64,000 nucleotides of DNA, from positions 11,158,746 to 11,222,745 of the forward strand of contig CM034610.1 in the NCBI GenBank assembly GCA_020091685.1, written 5' to 3'. Source of the stretch: Lutjanus erythropterus. Its lineage: Eukaryota; Chordata; Actinopteri; Lutjaniformes; Lutjanidae. How positions within the stretch are numbered: the first letter of the stretch is position 1; every line of letters starts with the position of its first letter. Positions 48,965-60,715 of the stretch are shown in pieces. The position numbers were made by a program, and so were the translations under genes. The notes under the pieces were generated by a model that was not told the DNA's origin, ran no database searches, and saw only the letters and a program-made list of their open reading frames with translations.

Positions 48965-49253
48965 ATCTGCTGGTCCTCAGGCGTTAATGAGAGGACCTCA
49001 AGTAGAAAGTAATCCTGAGAGCAGAGTGGTTGGACATGGGGAGGGAAAAGGGGGTGATGTTATGGCTCCTTCTGACTGGCTCTGACATTCAGCAGATGAG
49101 AGCCGTAAAGGCTTGAAATTGTCACCATGCGTTTCAATCATGTGGCTCGGCAACAACAATCGGCCTCTTGAGTAGGAGGCCGCGGCCCGGGTCACATTCC
49201 TGCCAGTGATGTGGGACATCTTTCCAAGATTTGACGTTTCATCTGCGGTTTCC
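48965..49253 (-). other. tmem130: Possible 5' UTR of the TMEM130-like gene
   Basis: Upstream of the start codon the strand is GC-richer. At 49254-49255 it has a good acceptor (TATTTCTATTTTCAG in gene orientation), so this stretch may be an exon preceded by a further non-coding exon, or simply the transcript leader. Its long open frame ends at a stop before the ATG and resembles no protein I know. Confidence 0.4.
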
Positions 49254-51060
49254 TCTGAAAATAGAAATAACACCTTTAAATTAGAATTTGTTAAGGATAA
49301 TGGAGGTGTCGTTAATTGAACTTTTCTATAGGAGATATCCACAAGGTGGTGCTAACATCTCAATAATTACCCAAAGTTACTGCTTACTGAGATTACGCCT
49401 AAATTATATTTAGATGAAGTTACCAGATAGAACTACAAGCTTACTGTCAAGCAGCACTGGCAGGCTGCAAAGGTCAATATATATATAATTTCAATCTTAG
49501 TAACATATTGTTTGCCTTTCAGATTTGATTTTACAAGTCAGCATGATCTGCCTCTTTCTCTCTCTTATAGATACAGAGAAGAAAAAATATGCTTCAAAAT
49601 ATATTTTTATGTATAATGACATTAAAGATCTGCACATCATTGCTTGTCAGTATGCACCACTAAATGACACTATCAACTGAAATAACAAGAGTCTTGCATT
49701 ATCAGTTACTCTTAAAGCCTCAGAGGAGGTAACATCAGGCCTCATGTTGCCTCACATAAAGATGATTCCACTTCCACAGCCGAGGAATCAGAATTGGTGT
49801 TTGGAGACACTGGTGGACTCAGGGCACAGGAGGGCTGCAAAAAAAAACATGAAAACATGATAACACATACAATCCAAGGTGGCCCAGTGTGCACAATAAT
49901 AAGATAAAAAGCCCTTTAGGGTGCCCTCAGAGAAAATGTGATGCAGTGCCATTAAAGCCCCCCTAAATGCTAGAACGTTAGTTGGCCCTTATGTGCTTCT
50001 AAATGGTAAAAATGTTATAGTTCCCTGTATTATCCAGCTTTGGCATCCCCTTTTAATTTCTTCACCCCTGCCTCTCAGACAGAGACCAAAACTTTTGGAA
50101 GAGAAAGATTCAGGTCCTTGTGGTTGCTGGTGATACTGTATTAATGGCTGTTCAATTGATGGAGTATAACGCCCCCATCAGGCCATGGAAGGTAAAGTCC
50201 TTAAAACAACAACAACAACAAATAAACTTGACCTTTTTACTCAGCCAATATATAATAGCAATAACATCTCTTCTTTCAGGTACATTTCAGGTATTTCCCA
50301 TATGAAAAACTAACATGGGGTCCATTCAACAGAACAAGACATAAAAACAACAGCAACACAGCAGCAACAAATTATTTACAAAAGCTTTGTTTACCCTGAA
50401 GGACTGAAAAAGTCTTATTGCTGTGAATACAACTACACACAACATTGCATATATGACAGTCTTGCACCTTTCACGCCTTATGCAGTTTTGCTCTAACATG
50501 CCAAATGTTGCTACCTTACAATCACACTACCACTTTGTCCTGTTTTTAACACTTTTTTTTTACATTTAATTTTATACTGCACACTGCTGAAGAGGGGAAT
50601 GGTGTATAGCTACAGTTAATTAACTTACAGATTAGTTTATTATGCTGACCTTTATTTCACTAAAATTCAACTTGGATCCTCTCTTATCAATTCTTTCCCC
50701 CATAATTGCTTATGATTGATTTTTAAAAAATGTGGGATGGCCTCTGAAGTGAGGCATGCTATAAAAAGTTTGTGAAATATAGTGAATAGAATAACATATA
50801 GAATACAAAAGTGATAAAAAAAAAAACAAAACGTGACATTCTGCATAATGAACACTGCTACTTTTAAATAAGTTACAAGACTTGTCATTTATAAATTACT
50901 TTAAAAATGGTCTGAATACAAACATTTGCATTATAGCGCCCTCTTTACGCCAATCACAACGCTCTACATTAACACCAGTGCCATAATGCGTCATGCGTCC
51001 AAAAGTTGTTTTATATTAACGTGTGACATGTAGAGTCACGCGAGCTCATATCCTATAACT
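49254..51060. other. Divergent intergenic DNA between the TMEM130-like gene and baiap2l1
   Basis: AT-rich; no gene seen. About 2 kb separates the two divergent starts, so it probably contains distal promoter elements of both. A short ACA triplet array is near 50205-50220. Confidence 0.6.
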
Positions 51061-51416
51061 TTTTATTTCACCGCAACACCTCGGGGGGTGACGTCACCGC
51101 GCCCTGCCTCGCGCTCCTCCTCCTCATCATCAGCCTGTGAACACACGGGGGAAGTCTCTCCCTCTGTGTCCAGCCAGCCAGCCAGCCAGTCAGTCAGTCA
51201 GTCAGTCAGTCAGTCAGAGAGGGCGCCGCCGGCTGCAGAGCGTCTCCCTCCACACATGCACGCAGTGAGGGCGCAGACAAGGAGCAGAACCGTGCGTGGG
51301 ATTTATTACTCGCAGTGAACACCTGGAATACAAAAATATCATTTTTCTTTTTCCTATTTGTTGCTGTTTGCTTTTATTTTTTTCTGACTTTTGGGCTCGA
51401 GAAACAACCTGCCATC
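51061..51416 (+). promoter_or_regulatory. baiap2l1: baiap2l1 promoter and 5' leader
   Basis: A CpG-rich block in otherwise AT-rich DNA. It begins with a perfect 12-bp palindrome GGTGACGTCACC (51087-51098), which contains a full CRE. It continues through the (CCAG)/(TCAG) array and GGGCGCCGCCGGC to the start codon at 51417. No TATA box is evident. The transcription start is not determinable, so promoter and leader are not separated. Confidence 0.55.
51170..51217. repeat. Compound tetranucleotide array (CCAG)5(TCAG)7
   Basis: Five CCAG units (51170-51189) pass directly into seven TCAG units (51190-51217). The two differ by one base, as if one arose from the other by C-to-T change and expansion. 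It lies about 200 bp before the baiap2l1 start codon. Confidence 0.95.
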
Positions 51417-53608
51417 ATGTCTCGGGCTCCAGAGGATGTGAGCAAGCTTACTGAAAGTACATATAAGGTGAGTGAAACCCCAGACAAAAAGATAATTGAT
51501 TGATAATTGATAGGTATTATCCCCGGTTTGTGGTTAAGGCAGAGAGGGTGGGTCAACTTTTCATAGTTGGGTTATTCCAGGTCAGGTTGTGACCATATTG
51601 AGTTATATGTCCCTTGTGGGAGTTTTCCTCCCATTTACTACCTTTTGTTTAAAGTGCCCATCATTTTGCTTTCACACACAGCAGCCACAACTTTCTGTTG
51701 TTGTTTACAAGGGAAATGCAATTTGTATTCTAATAACAGCTTGTAAAGTTCAACAGCAACAACTCGAAGTCCATTCAGGGACCCACCCTGTTGCAATATT
51801 TAATTATTAGAGGATGCATAAATCAAAGCAAACCACAGAGTATCCAAGTGTGTCTGACAAGCCATGAGAAAGAAAAAATTTTCTCAACAATCTGTTGTAG
51901 TTTATCAGTGGATTTAGAGTTATTTGATCAGTAGTCATTTGATTAATCATGGGATTAATCTTCTTTAGTCAGACTTGGTAAATCTAATCAAGTTTACACT
52001 ATTGCCTCACATGTGATAAGCAGGTGAGAGTGTGTTCTGGGTGTGAGCGCCTGTATTTCTGCCTCTGTGAGGACCACGTCTTCAAACTCTGAGGGGAAAC
52101 AAATAGAATAAAACGCTTGAACTGTTGTAATGGTTAGTTTATGTTTTGGGAATGGGTTTAAAAATATTTTTATTGATGATTTTTATTTTAATGTTAAAAA
52201 GTTAGTGTATGGGTTGCAAGATAATTTTAAGTTGACTGGATTTGAAAAGACAACATTGAGGTGGCGGATTTTGTAATGATTTGAAACAAATAAACAAATA
52301 TTACGAACAAATAAACAAATACATTTTCTCGTGGAATGAACTTGGTTATAATTAAGTTGTACATGAGAAAACATGTTCAATAAGCTCAAGAAATTAAGTT
52401 GAACCAACAACTCTTCAGTCACACTGATGAATTTTACACATTCAGTTTCCTATTACATTTTCTCAGTTAGAAGAGTCAGTTCTTCATTTCACACAAAGCA
52501 CTTACAGCTTCACCTCGACCTGTTGGAGCTACTTTGTTCCAGCATTGATCCAAAGACAGTGTGAAACTATGTGAAACTGCTCTCAGTAAATTTATTTCAT
52601 TTTAAGTGTAACAGAAAGTTAAGGTTAGAGACTCAATACTAATCGTCATCATGGTTCGTAGTGTTTTCATTATTGTGAGAACAAACAACCATGTACGTGC
52701 AATTAACTCATCATTTCAAGTCAAAACACTTCAAGTTAGTATAACTCATAAATTTATAAGTTTTGTCTTGTCTATGAGGAAACAGTTGATTCCACTAAAT
52801 TCCTGTATGATTTGTTTAGTCTATTTTTGTCCTTCCTGGTTTAGCAATAAACTGTACAGCTGGGTTGCATCAACAAGGATCATTTTTCAAAGCAGTTTAA
52901 ATCATGATTTAACTATAAATTATGCTGTACCAAACTTTAAAAAAAAACACTTTTATTTATTTTTAACTCCTGTTTAAAATGTGATCCAATATTAACTTTA
53001 AACCTAGACTTGAGGAGGTTTAACTTTTAAAGTGGCTCTTTCCATCATGAGTAGGCTAACTATGCTAACCAACTTTTTTAGCTAACTAGTAAACAGTCTA
53101 ACTTTTTTTGCTTTTTAGCTCACTAAGCTAACCTAATTTCTAGCTAGCTAGCAAGCAATGTAACTTTTATTTGTTGTTTTTAGTCAGCTAGCAGACAAGA
53201 TAACAATTTTCGCTTTTTATCTAGCTAGGCTAACACATTTTTTAGCTAGCTTGCAAACTATAGAATGTTTTACTTGTTTTTAGACAGCTAGCAAACAATA
53301 TGACTTTTTTTCATTCGTGTCCATCTTGCAAATTTAATCTTTTTCACCACAATGCAAACAATAATAAATTATGACAATATAACATTTTATTAGGGAGTAC
53401 AGAGCAATGGGAAGTTTTAATTTGGCAAAGCAAGCACCTCCATATTGATTAAACTCCGTTTAATTTTGGTTTAGATTAGGTTTATGATGGGATTAGTTTT
53501 TAACAGTGCAACAGAGCTCTGCTTAATTTCAAATCTGGATTTACTAATTTAAACATAGTTTTGATAAACAACTTTGTTGGTGCAACTTGTTGGTGCTAGC
53601 TGGTGTTT

Positions 53609-53650
<42 letters not shown>

Positions 53651-54600
53651 TGTAGTTTACAGTGTGCCACAGTTTCAGCTGGGAGGGAGAGACAGAGAGA
53701 AAAAGAAAACAAGGAACCTGTTTCCCTTTTTCTTTCTCTCCTCTCTGCTCTGTTCTTTTCTTCATGTAAAGTCATACCTGCCCCTTCATTGTTCTATTGA
53801 GGGTGTGCCAGGGGAATAGAGACAGGGAGGTGAACAGCACTTGATTGTTGAGGCATTTCAATAGAGAGAGGGAGACAGGGAGCGAGAGAAGGGGGGCTGG
53901 GGTGGGAGGGCAGAGTGATGAGGTCCGTGCCGCAAATAGCTGCTAACTTCGTGTGGGACTTTGCTCTTTTGAGGGAGTTGTGAAGCATACGTGAGGGGTC
54001 AAGTTAAAGATTGAAAGTTTTATTGTTCTCACATGCTGGTATTAATAGAGCAAAAGCACAAACACTTGCACTTGTTTTCATGTATTCCTCTTCTCCTCCA
54101 CCCACTGCCACCAAAATAGCCTGATGGGTTCATTATTCTAGGCAAGCCCTTAAAAAAAAAAGAAATTAGAGATGTTTGTGAGTAAGTGAAAGAGAAAGTG
54201 ATTGGGATCTTGCTGCTTTTCTCCACAATTTTTAATCTCTGCTCTTTGTCTCAGATTGTGATGGATCAGTTGAACCCAGGCCTGAGGAACCTGGTCAACC
54301 TCGGGAAGAGCTACGAGAAATCAGTCACAGGTAAACACCTAACCGTCTATAAGTTTTAATGTGGACTTTGAATTCTCAGTGCACCTCAATGTCAGCAGTA
54401 TCTCCATTTATCAAAGAGTTTAGGTTTGCAGCTTCACCAGAACACAAAATGATCCAGTTAGTGCTCTTTTCTCTGCCAGTAACTTAATGATGTGTGTCTG
54501 TCTCCCCACGCAGCAATGACTCTTGCTGGAAAGGCCTATTTTGATGCTGTCTCAAAGGTCGGAGAGAATGCTATTGCGTCTCCGGTCTCCAGAGAGCTTG
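51417..54600 (+). CDS. baiap2l1: BAIAP2L1 (IRTKS), coding exons 1-3 of an I-BAR protein; gene continues right of window
   Basis: Exons: 51417-51467 (residues 1-17), 54255-54330 (18-43), 54514-54600 (43-72); they join in frame and exon 3 ends one base into a codon at donor GTGAGTTT. The sequence MSRAPEDVSKLTESTYK, then MDQLNPGLRNLVNLGKSYEK, then AMTLAGKAYFDAVSKVGENA, matches the N-terminus of BAIAP2L1. That protein is a cortical adaptor with an I-BAR/IMD domain (about residues 1-250) that bends membranes into protrusions, plus an SH3 domain that recruits actin regulators (family knowledge). Only the first I-BAR helices lie in this window; the coiled-coil core, SH3 and WH2-like parts must be beyond base 64000. 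The start has A at -3. Assignment to baiap2l1a or baiap2l1b is not possible from this part. The relative BAIAP2 is less likely given the residues and synteny with NPTX2. Confidence 0.93.
52221..52805 (+). mobile_element. Dispersed repeat, copy B (direct partner at 46959-47381)
   Basis: ATTTTAAGTTGACTGGATTT, TGTAATGATTTGAAACAAAT, AACTCTTCAGTCACACTGA, ACTCATCATTTCAAGT and GTTGATTCCACTAAATTCCT repeat the order found in copy A. This copy carries about 150-200 extra bases in the middle, or copy A has a deletion. It lies in baiap2l1 intron 1. Confidence 0.75.
53040..53310. repeat. Degenerate tandem array rich in GCTAGC/GCTAAC
   Basis: Units of roughly 45-65 bp, each pairing a GCTAGC or GCTAAC motif and a CAAACAATATGAC-like stretch with a T-run ending in TTTTTAG. 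At least four decayed units are visible. Confidence 0.65.
53612..53647. repeat. (GA)n microsatellite
   Basis: Eighteen GA units in baiap2l1 intron 1, about 600 bp before exon 2. Confidence 0.95.
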
Positions 54601-54748
54601 GTGAGTTTCATGCACGTCCAGGTGACATCTGCCTACACGGAGTGAAATCTTAAGGGGATCTTCCTGATATCCATTTCTCTGTGGTGAAGATGGAGCCTGA
54701 AAAAGAAAATGATATCTCTCTTTCCTTCTTTTTTTAAAAAAAAAACAG

Positions 54749-55603
54749 ACTTGAAGGAATACTTTGACATTTTCAGAAACACACTCACTAATTTTCGAGA
54801 GTTGGATGAGAGGATCGATACCACTCGTGTCTGTATGGTTGGTATGAAGCAAGAGCTAAGTGGTTAGCTTAGCTTAACACAGATAAGAAAGATAGACACA
54901 ACACAATATCAGGAACATCACAAAACAATTTTATACAGGGGTATAAACTTTTTATTGTTCAATAATTATTTGGATACCCATTAGTTGTTATTTTATATAA
55001 CATACATATGGTGTTGGCTACAAATAATTACCTTACATTATACCATTACAGAAATAACAGCCATTCTTTGAAGATTGATACGGGTCTAACATCTGTGCGT
55101 TAATATGAAACTAGAGCTAGCTTAGCACAAAGAGTGGAAACTGGGGGAACCAGCTAGCCTGGGTCTCTCCAAAACTATCCAGCTATTATTCCCACTCAGT
55201 CTCACTAATTAACATATATACATAATTTGTTTATTCTATAGCAATGCTTAAAAAAGTGCCAGTTTTTTTGGCCTGGAGCAGTGAATTCCTGAGAATCACT
55301 GCTGCCAGCCAAGACATAACCCCCAACCATAATGTGTTGAAGGAATTAAACAATTATTTGTGATTTCCTGATAGCAATATATAAGTATATAACAATATAA
55401 GTGTTATAAGTTCAGAGGGGCTGTTAAGTTGTTTCTTAGCGAGAGGTTCCCCCCATTTCCAGTCTTTATGCTAAGCTATGCTAACTGGCTGCTGGCTGCA
55501 GTTTTGCATGCAGCGTACACACACAAGAGTGGTATTGATCTTTTCATCCAACTCTTGGCAAGAAAGCGAGTAAGTTTATTTCCCATAAATGTTGAACTAA
55601 TTC
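54749..55603. mobile_element. Foldback (long inverted-repeat) element
   Basis: The left arm starts TTGAAGGAATACTTTGACAT and has GAGAGTTGGATGAGAGGATC then GATACCACTC. The right arm contains GAGTGGTATTGATCTTTTCATCCAACTCTTGG in inverse order and ends GTTGAACTAATTC, so the arms are mutual reverse complements. The TTAGCTTAGC / GCTAAGCTATGCTAAC and CTGGGGGAACCAGCTAGC / CCCCATTTCCAG stretches also pair across the element. The centre (GGAGCAGTGAATTCCTGAG) resembles the loop of an abundant teleost foldback repeat. No coding region. Confidence 0.75.
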
Positions 55604-56559
55604 ACCACCCTTGCTCCACCCAAGCACGTCATAATAGAAGCTGCACACCATAAAAATGCTTTTTCTATGCAGCTTCATCATGGTGGCATATTTTGCCATG
55701 GTCCCAAATGCGAGTCAATTATTCACACATCTGGAAATAACACTGACCGAACTCTTGTGGCACAGTAGCAGCAGAAATTCATTTTTGTTTGCTGTCTACC
55801 TCTCGCTCTGATTGAAGTGCCTCTTCTCCTCTACCTCTTCTCTGGGTCGTACAGGTTGTTTTTCATCCATCCTCTGACTCATCTCCAATTATTCTATTAG
55901 TGCTAAAATCTGAAGCTGACCCACTTTGTCCAGGGGTCCTAATTCCGTGTTATTACAAGTCATCAAGTTGTTTTTTCGGATTCTGCTGCGTCACTCCTGC
56001 AGGGTTTATAAATTGGCCTCATGTAAGCTCAGGTTGATGTGACAGGCAGAGAAGCAGATTAGGGCAGTAAAATGGAAAGATAATTCTCAGTCATTTTGCC
56101 CTTGGTCCTGAAAAGAAAAATTGCTTTACGTCATCATACACGTCTCTCAAAAAGGTGGTCCAAACTGTGGATTTTCTTTTCTTTTAGATGACATTTGCAT
56201 TACTTCCAGCCATAAACAAAATATGACGACATGTCAGGCTGGGTGAAGCGATTTTCACAGAGCTGTCACTGTGTGAAGAGACATGATTAGGTGTGTCTGT
56301 CATGTTCCGTGAAAATGTAAATAAATGAATAAGGAAGTTAGGAAAACACCAAGGCAGCATAAAATATCAGAGCAGTTTGTGAAAGTGAAACCATGAAGAA
56401 AACATTTCATCGTGCTAAATGGACAAAAATTTAGGCTTTCAGATGCCACTTTTCTGTCAGTCAGAGCTTTTCTGCCTTTTCTTGTCCGTTCTCCTGATAA
56501 CATACTAGAACAAAACAAAATGGAGCAAGACAACATTTTAGACCCAGTGATACTGAAAA

Positions 56560-56830
56560 AAGCTTTTACCTATTATGACAGTGGTGGACAACTTATTCGA
56601 GTTATGACCCCCCAGAAAAATCAGGTTTGTGTGACTGAGGTGGTTGTTAAATGTCTTGAGATCAGCTGTGTTTGGTATATTACTGAGTGCCTGTCCCATG
56701 TCTTTAAGGGGCTGCTGTTGCTGAGAGCTACATTGTGTTATTTTATTTTACTCTCCACACCCATTTGGTGATCCAGGAAATGATCTCACGACCTCAGTGG
56801 GGGTGCCGACCCCCAGCTTGAGAACCCTGT
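56560..56830 (+). mobile_element. hAT-like transposon remnant
   Basis: Left end GTGGTGGACAACTTATTCGA and GACCCCCCAGAAAAATCAGG; right end CGACCTCAGTGGGGGTGCCG then ACCCCCAGCTTGAGAACCCT. These rough inverted ends are typical of a common vertebrate hAT-type remnant. Non-coding. Confidence 0.55.
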
Positions 56831-59800
56831 ATTCTGATACCTGACATTATAGGTAAAATATATGAGATACCTCCAAATTAGCAACACATACAGTGAAAGG
56901 AAATCTGCTTTTTTTTTATAATTAAGATATTTTTTTTTATCTGTCTGGCAGAATGCAGTGAAATATTTACTGTGATTGAAGATCCTCACCAGACTGTGCT
57001 GTTTCGCAATGTTGATCTGGTTTGTCAGACCACACCTGTCAGTTAACAATACCAACACTTCATTAAATAATACGCTCATGTTACATGGTCGGCTGGTGAC
57101 ATTTTCACTGCATACCAAAAACAACAAGGTGGAAAGCTTGCTCAGAGCTGCATTTCCAAAGTAAAGCCTCTCTGGTTTAAGACAAAAATACTCATTTAAT
57201 TTGAACATGCAAACATTATCTTACGGCAAGAACAATAACAATGGGAGTTAAAAATGTGCATCTCTGGCAAGTTTTATCAAAAGAATGATAGAAAACACTA
57301 AAATGACCACTGACATCTGGTAGAAAGGTCATTAAGAGGGACTGATTATTTGATGCCAATCATAAGAATTCACCCCAGCGTTAAAATGGCTTGTAGTAAA
57401 AAAGGCACATAAAGTCTTTCTTGACTTGCCGGGAATAGACGACAACGAGACAGTGTGAATTCTCTCACACATTGCAGGGAGCTGTAGCAAACACACTGAA
57501 CAAACAGACAGACAGACAGAGGAGACTGTCTTCCCGTCACTGATCCTCCTCATCCCGTGTTCCTCCATCTGCCTTAAACTCACCGCCAGTCTTTACTGTC
57601 TGTTTGTGGAAGCCGTGCTCAAACTGTAAGGAAATGTGAGAACATTTACTTCATTTTTTTTTTTATTTGTACAGTGTAACAAAACAAAAGACACAAGACA
57701 ACGTTAAGCAGTGGTGGAGGTGTCAGAACTTAATGACATTAAGACAGAGCAGCTTTCACTTTTCTTTCTGTGTAAACGCTCCTACAGGATTTACAGTTGG
57801 TTATTATTGCCTCAGTGAATCTTTATGCTCATCATCCCTAACAGAGAATCATTTGATTTAGCCGAATCGAGTCAAAGAATCAAGCAGAATTTCCTTCAAA
57901 CTGCACCACTCCCAAGCATATGACAGACAAAATACATAACTGTTTTTTTCTCTGCAGTGATAGATTGTGTTTTTTCCCTCTGTGAATGGTGAGGTGCAGA
58001 AAGCACTTGCGTCACAGTGGTTGGACGGTATTTGCAATAAGCTACCTGAGGCTTTTACTTCGTACTGCAGTGCTCCTTTTTGCCACAGGTTGTCCACATT
58101 TTTTGATACAGATTGATGTTATAATCGAACTGAAAGTGAAGTAGTAATAAAGAAAGACTTTTAATCAAATGTCACACCTGCCTAAAATCAGACAGATGAG
58201 TGAAAGGCTGTAATCTGTGCTGTTTGGTCTCCCTGTTCTTGTCTTTAAAAAAGTTGCTTTAAAAGATAAAAGTAGCTACTTTACAGCTCTTAAAAGGCAG
58301 CCCCTTGATAACCCTACATGGTCTTACTTCAGATAATCACCTTTTAGTCCAAGCTCTTCCGCCTGTGATCATGTAATCAGCTGCTGCCACTGCTAACTAT
58401 TACCAATTACTTAAAACATTTGAGAAGAAGGTTAAAAAAAAAGTAAAGTTGCACTAGTTTTACTGCTTTTTTTGGTCTTGTTTCACCAGCATCTAATGGT
58501 GGCTAATGTTAGCTCATGCAAGAAAGATACAGAATAAATTGAGGGGATTTGCTGCTCTACTTGGACTGGTATCACCAGTAACTATTGGTGATTAATGTTT
58601 GCGAAAGCTCTTCTCCACTTGTTCTACATTTTATGAAGGTATCACTAAACAGGGATAATCATTTTCCTGATTTTCATTTTTTTTATTGTCAAAATTATGA
58701 AACTTGGTGAAAGGGTGTTGCATGGTCCAAGGAGAAACCCATTATATTTTGGAGTACAGATACAGCTTATGTTAACATTGCCAGACTGGTCTTAGTGGAG
58801 GCCTGCATCCTCCCAGTGCTCTTCTAGTTTCACATGTGGAATCACCTACATCAGTAAATAGATTGTTTTTTGTTGTCGTCAATCTAAATGCACTGCCACT
58901 GGTGTGCCATACATCACTCTGTGTATTTAAAAGTCACAGTTGTCAACGGGTGTACAATTAGAAACTTCCTGTGCATTAGCGCATGACTGGACTCCACAGG
59001 GAGTTGCTGCCATTCCACTCAGAAAAGCAGCAGGTAGTGAGGGATTGAAAATGTTACAGGAGGAAGAATAGCACAATCCACACCCCTTCCACCTTTTCTC
59101 TGCGCTGTTTGTCACGCCTCAGTCGAAATTGTTTTTTGAAATATTGAAGAACAGTCAGCATGAGAAAAATGGTAATGTCAGCCGGAGCGATGTTTTTTTT
59201 CTCCCCAGAGAATTAGGATTCAGAGCAGATAGAGCCCTGAATGTTTCCTGATGATAGCTTCTGTAACAGGTTTTGGCTTTTGAGAGGAGCCATCCCTTCT
59301 GAATGAAGTTTGATGTTATTTCAAACTTCTGGCTTAGGGCTATTTCATGGGACTGTTTAACTCTCTAGAGATCGCACAGTATTCCCGGCATATATCAATA
59401 TATGATGGGCAATTTATCTTTCATTACAAACATCATCACCAGAAGCATCAGGGAACCATAAATGGTTCCCAGATGTCACTGAAGGTGCACCTTCCTTCAT
59501 TTTTCTCCCTGCGTTGTAGCCTATTTTGTGTCTGAGAACACCTGGAGCAGACTCATTTGTTCATTCAAAAAAAATCTGGTTCAAAATTAGTTTTAGAACT
59601 TCTAAATTCTTCTTCTTTGCAACGGTGGGTAGTTCACTTCCTTTGTTTTAGAGGAAAAAAACATGTTAGGGGTTAGGTTTACAGTATTACTGCAAGGAGA
59701 GTGTGTATTTTTAAGAGCAATGGGCCTTCGGATTTCTGTCTATCCCTGTAACTGGCATCAGTTATACTGGTCATGATTGCGATATGGGCAGTATCTGAGA

Positions 59801-60678
59801 ACAATGAGCCCGACCACATGGAAGAAATGTTTCTGGTCCGATAATATATCAGAGTCAGTCACACAGACAACAATTGTTTTTCCGAACCAGGCACAGACTG
59901 TTGAAAACAAGCAAAACATACAGGGGTGGAGGTTGTTTTCGAAGAGTTAAGACATTGTTCAGTCAGTTATGACTCCTGTCGTCACACTCCGCAGCTCTCT
60001 AATGATCCCAGACCTCAAACGCCCTCGTCTTGCATCCACCATTAAACTGAAGGCTCTCCAGCACACTGGGAGTTTCCTCCAAGGGACCTCTAAAGAGACC
60101 CAGAGACTCACTTACTGCTCAATAAACTGTGACGTTGGAGCACCTAAATCCCTGTCACACTTCAGTTCTTTCACAGAAATGCCCATGATTATTTCTGACC
60201 CCTTCCTTTAGTCCTTTATCATCTATTACAGATTTCAACCAGCATTTAGTGTAAAAAATTGCCCACAAAATCTTTAAACACCTTGTTCTTTATTTTTTAA
60301 AGAACATATGAAGTGGTGGTTTGCCTTCAGTTTGTTGTATTATAAATAGAGATTTATTGTTACTATTGTTGCTGGTTTATTGATGCTCACGGCTCCGTTT
60401 TTTTTCTTTTGTGTTCTAGTAATAAATGATGTTATGTGCTGTGTGTGATGACAGGTCATCATTCTGTATTAAGGAAGCTGTCACAGCCATCGATCTGCAG
60501 CAAACACCATAGACATGCTGAATGACAGTGGCTGCTCAAATCACTAAACAATAGATTAAAACAAACCAAAACAGTTTGTGTTTGCTCTAAGTTCATACAC
60601 TCGTCTATACAGGAGTCTTGTAGTGTTTGTGTGTGAACTGACTGTACGCAAGAGAGCTGAGATGATTAGTTAATTAAC

Positions 60679-60715
60679 TTCCAGCAGATCGACTTGACAT
60701 GTCGATCTGCTGGAA
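60679..60715. repeat. Perfect 15-bp inverted repeat with 7-base loop
   Basis: TTCCAGCAGATCGAC, then TTGACAT, then GTCGATCTGCTGGAA. The inner part also forms the palindrome GACATGTC (60696-60703). It lies in baiap2l1 intron 3 and belongs to no element I recognise. Confidence 0.9.

Larger units (their letters stand above)
51468..54254 (+). other. baiap2l1: baiap2l1 intron 1
   Basis: GTGAGTGA donor, TTTGTCTCAG acceptor. It holds dispersed repeat copy B (52221-52805), a GCTAGC-rich degenerate tandem array (53040-53310) and a (GA)n array (53612-53647). No extra exon found. Confidence 0.8.

Noticed and set aside
48998-49342. 114-codon minus-strand frame upstream of the TMEM130-like gene
   Set aside because: Composition is biased and it resembles no known protein. 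It ends at stops before the gene's ATG and is better explained as leader or intergenic sequence.
51088-51318. 76-codon plus-strand frame before baiap2l1
   Set aside because: It starts at GTG inside the CRE palindrome and consists largely of the translated CCAG/TCAG array.
54725-54860. Fourth coding exon of baiap2l1 after the AAAAACAG acceptor-like sequence
   Set aside because: The peptide does not match the I-BAR domain and the sequence is the left arm of a foldback repeat found widely in fish.
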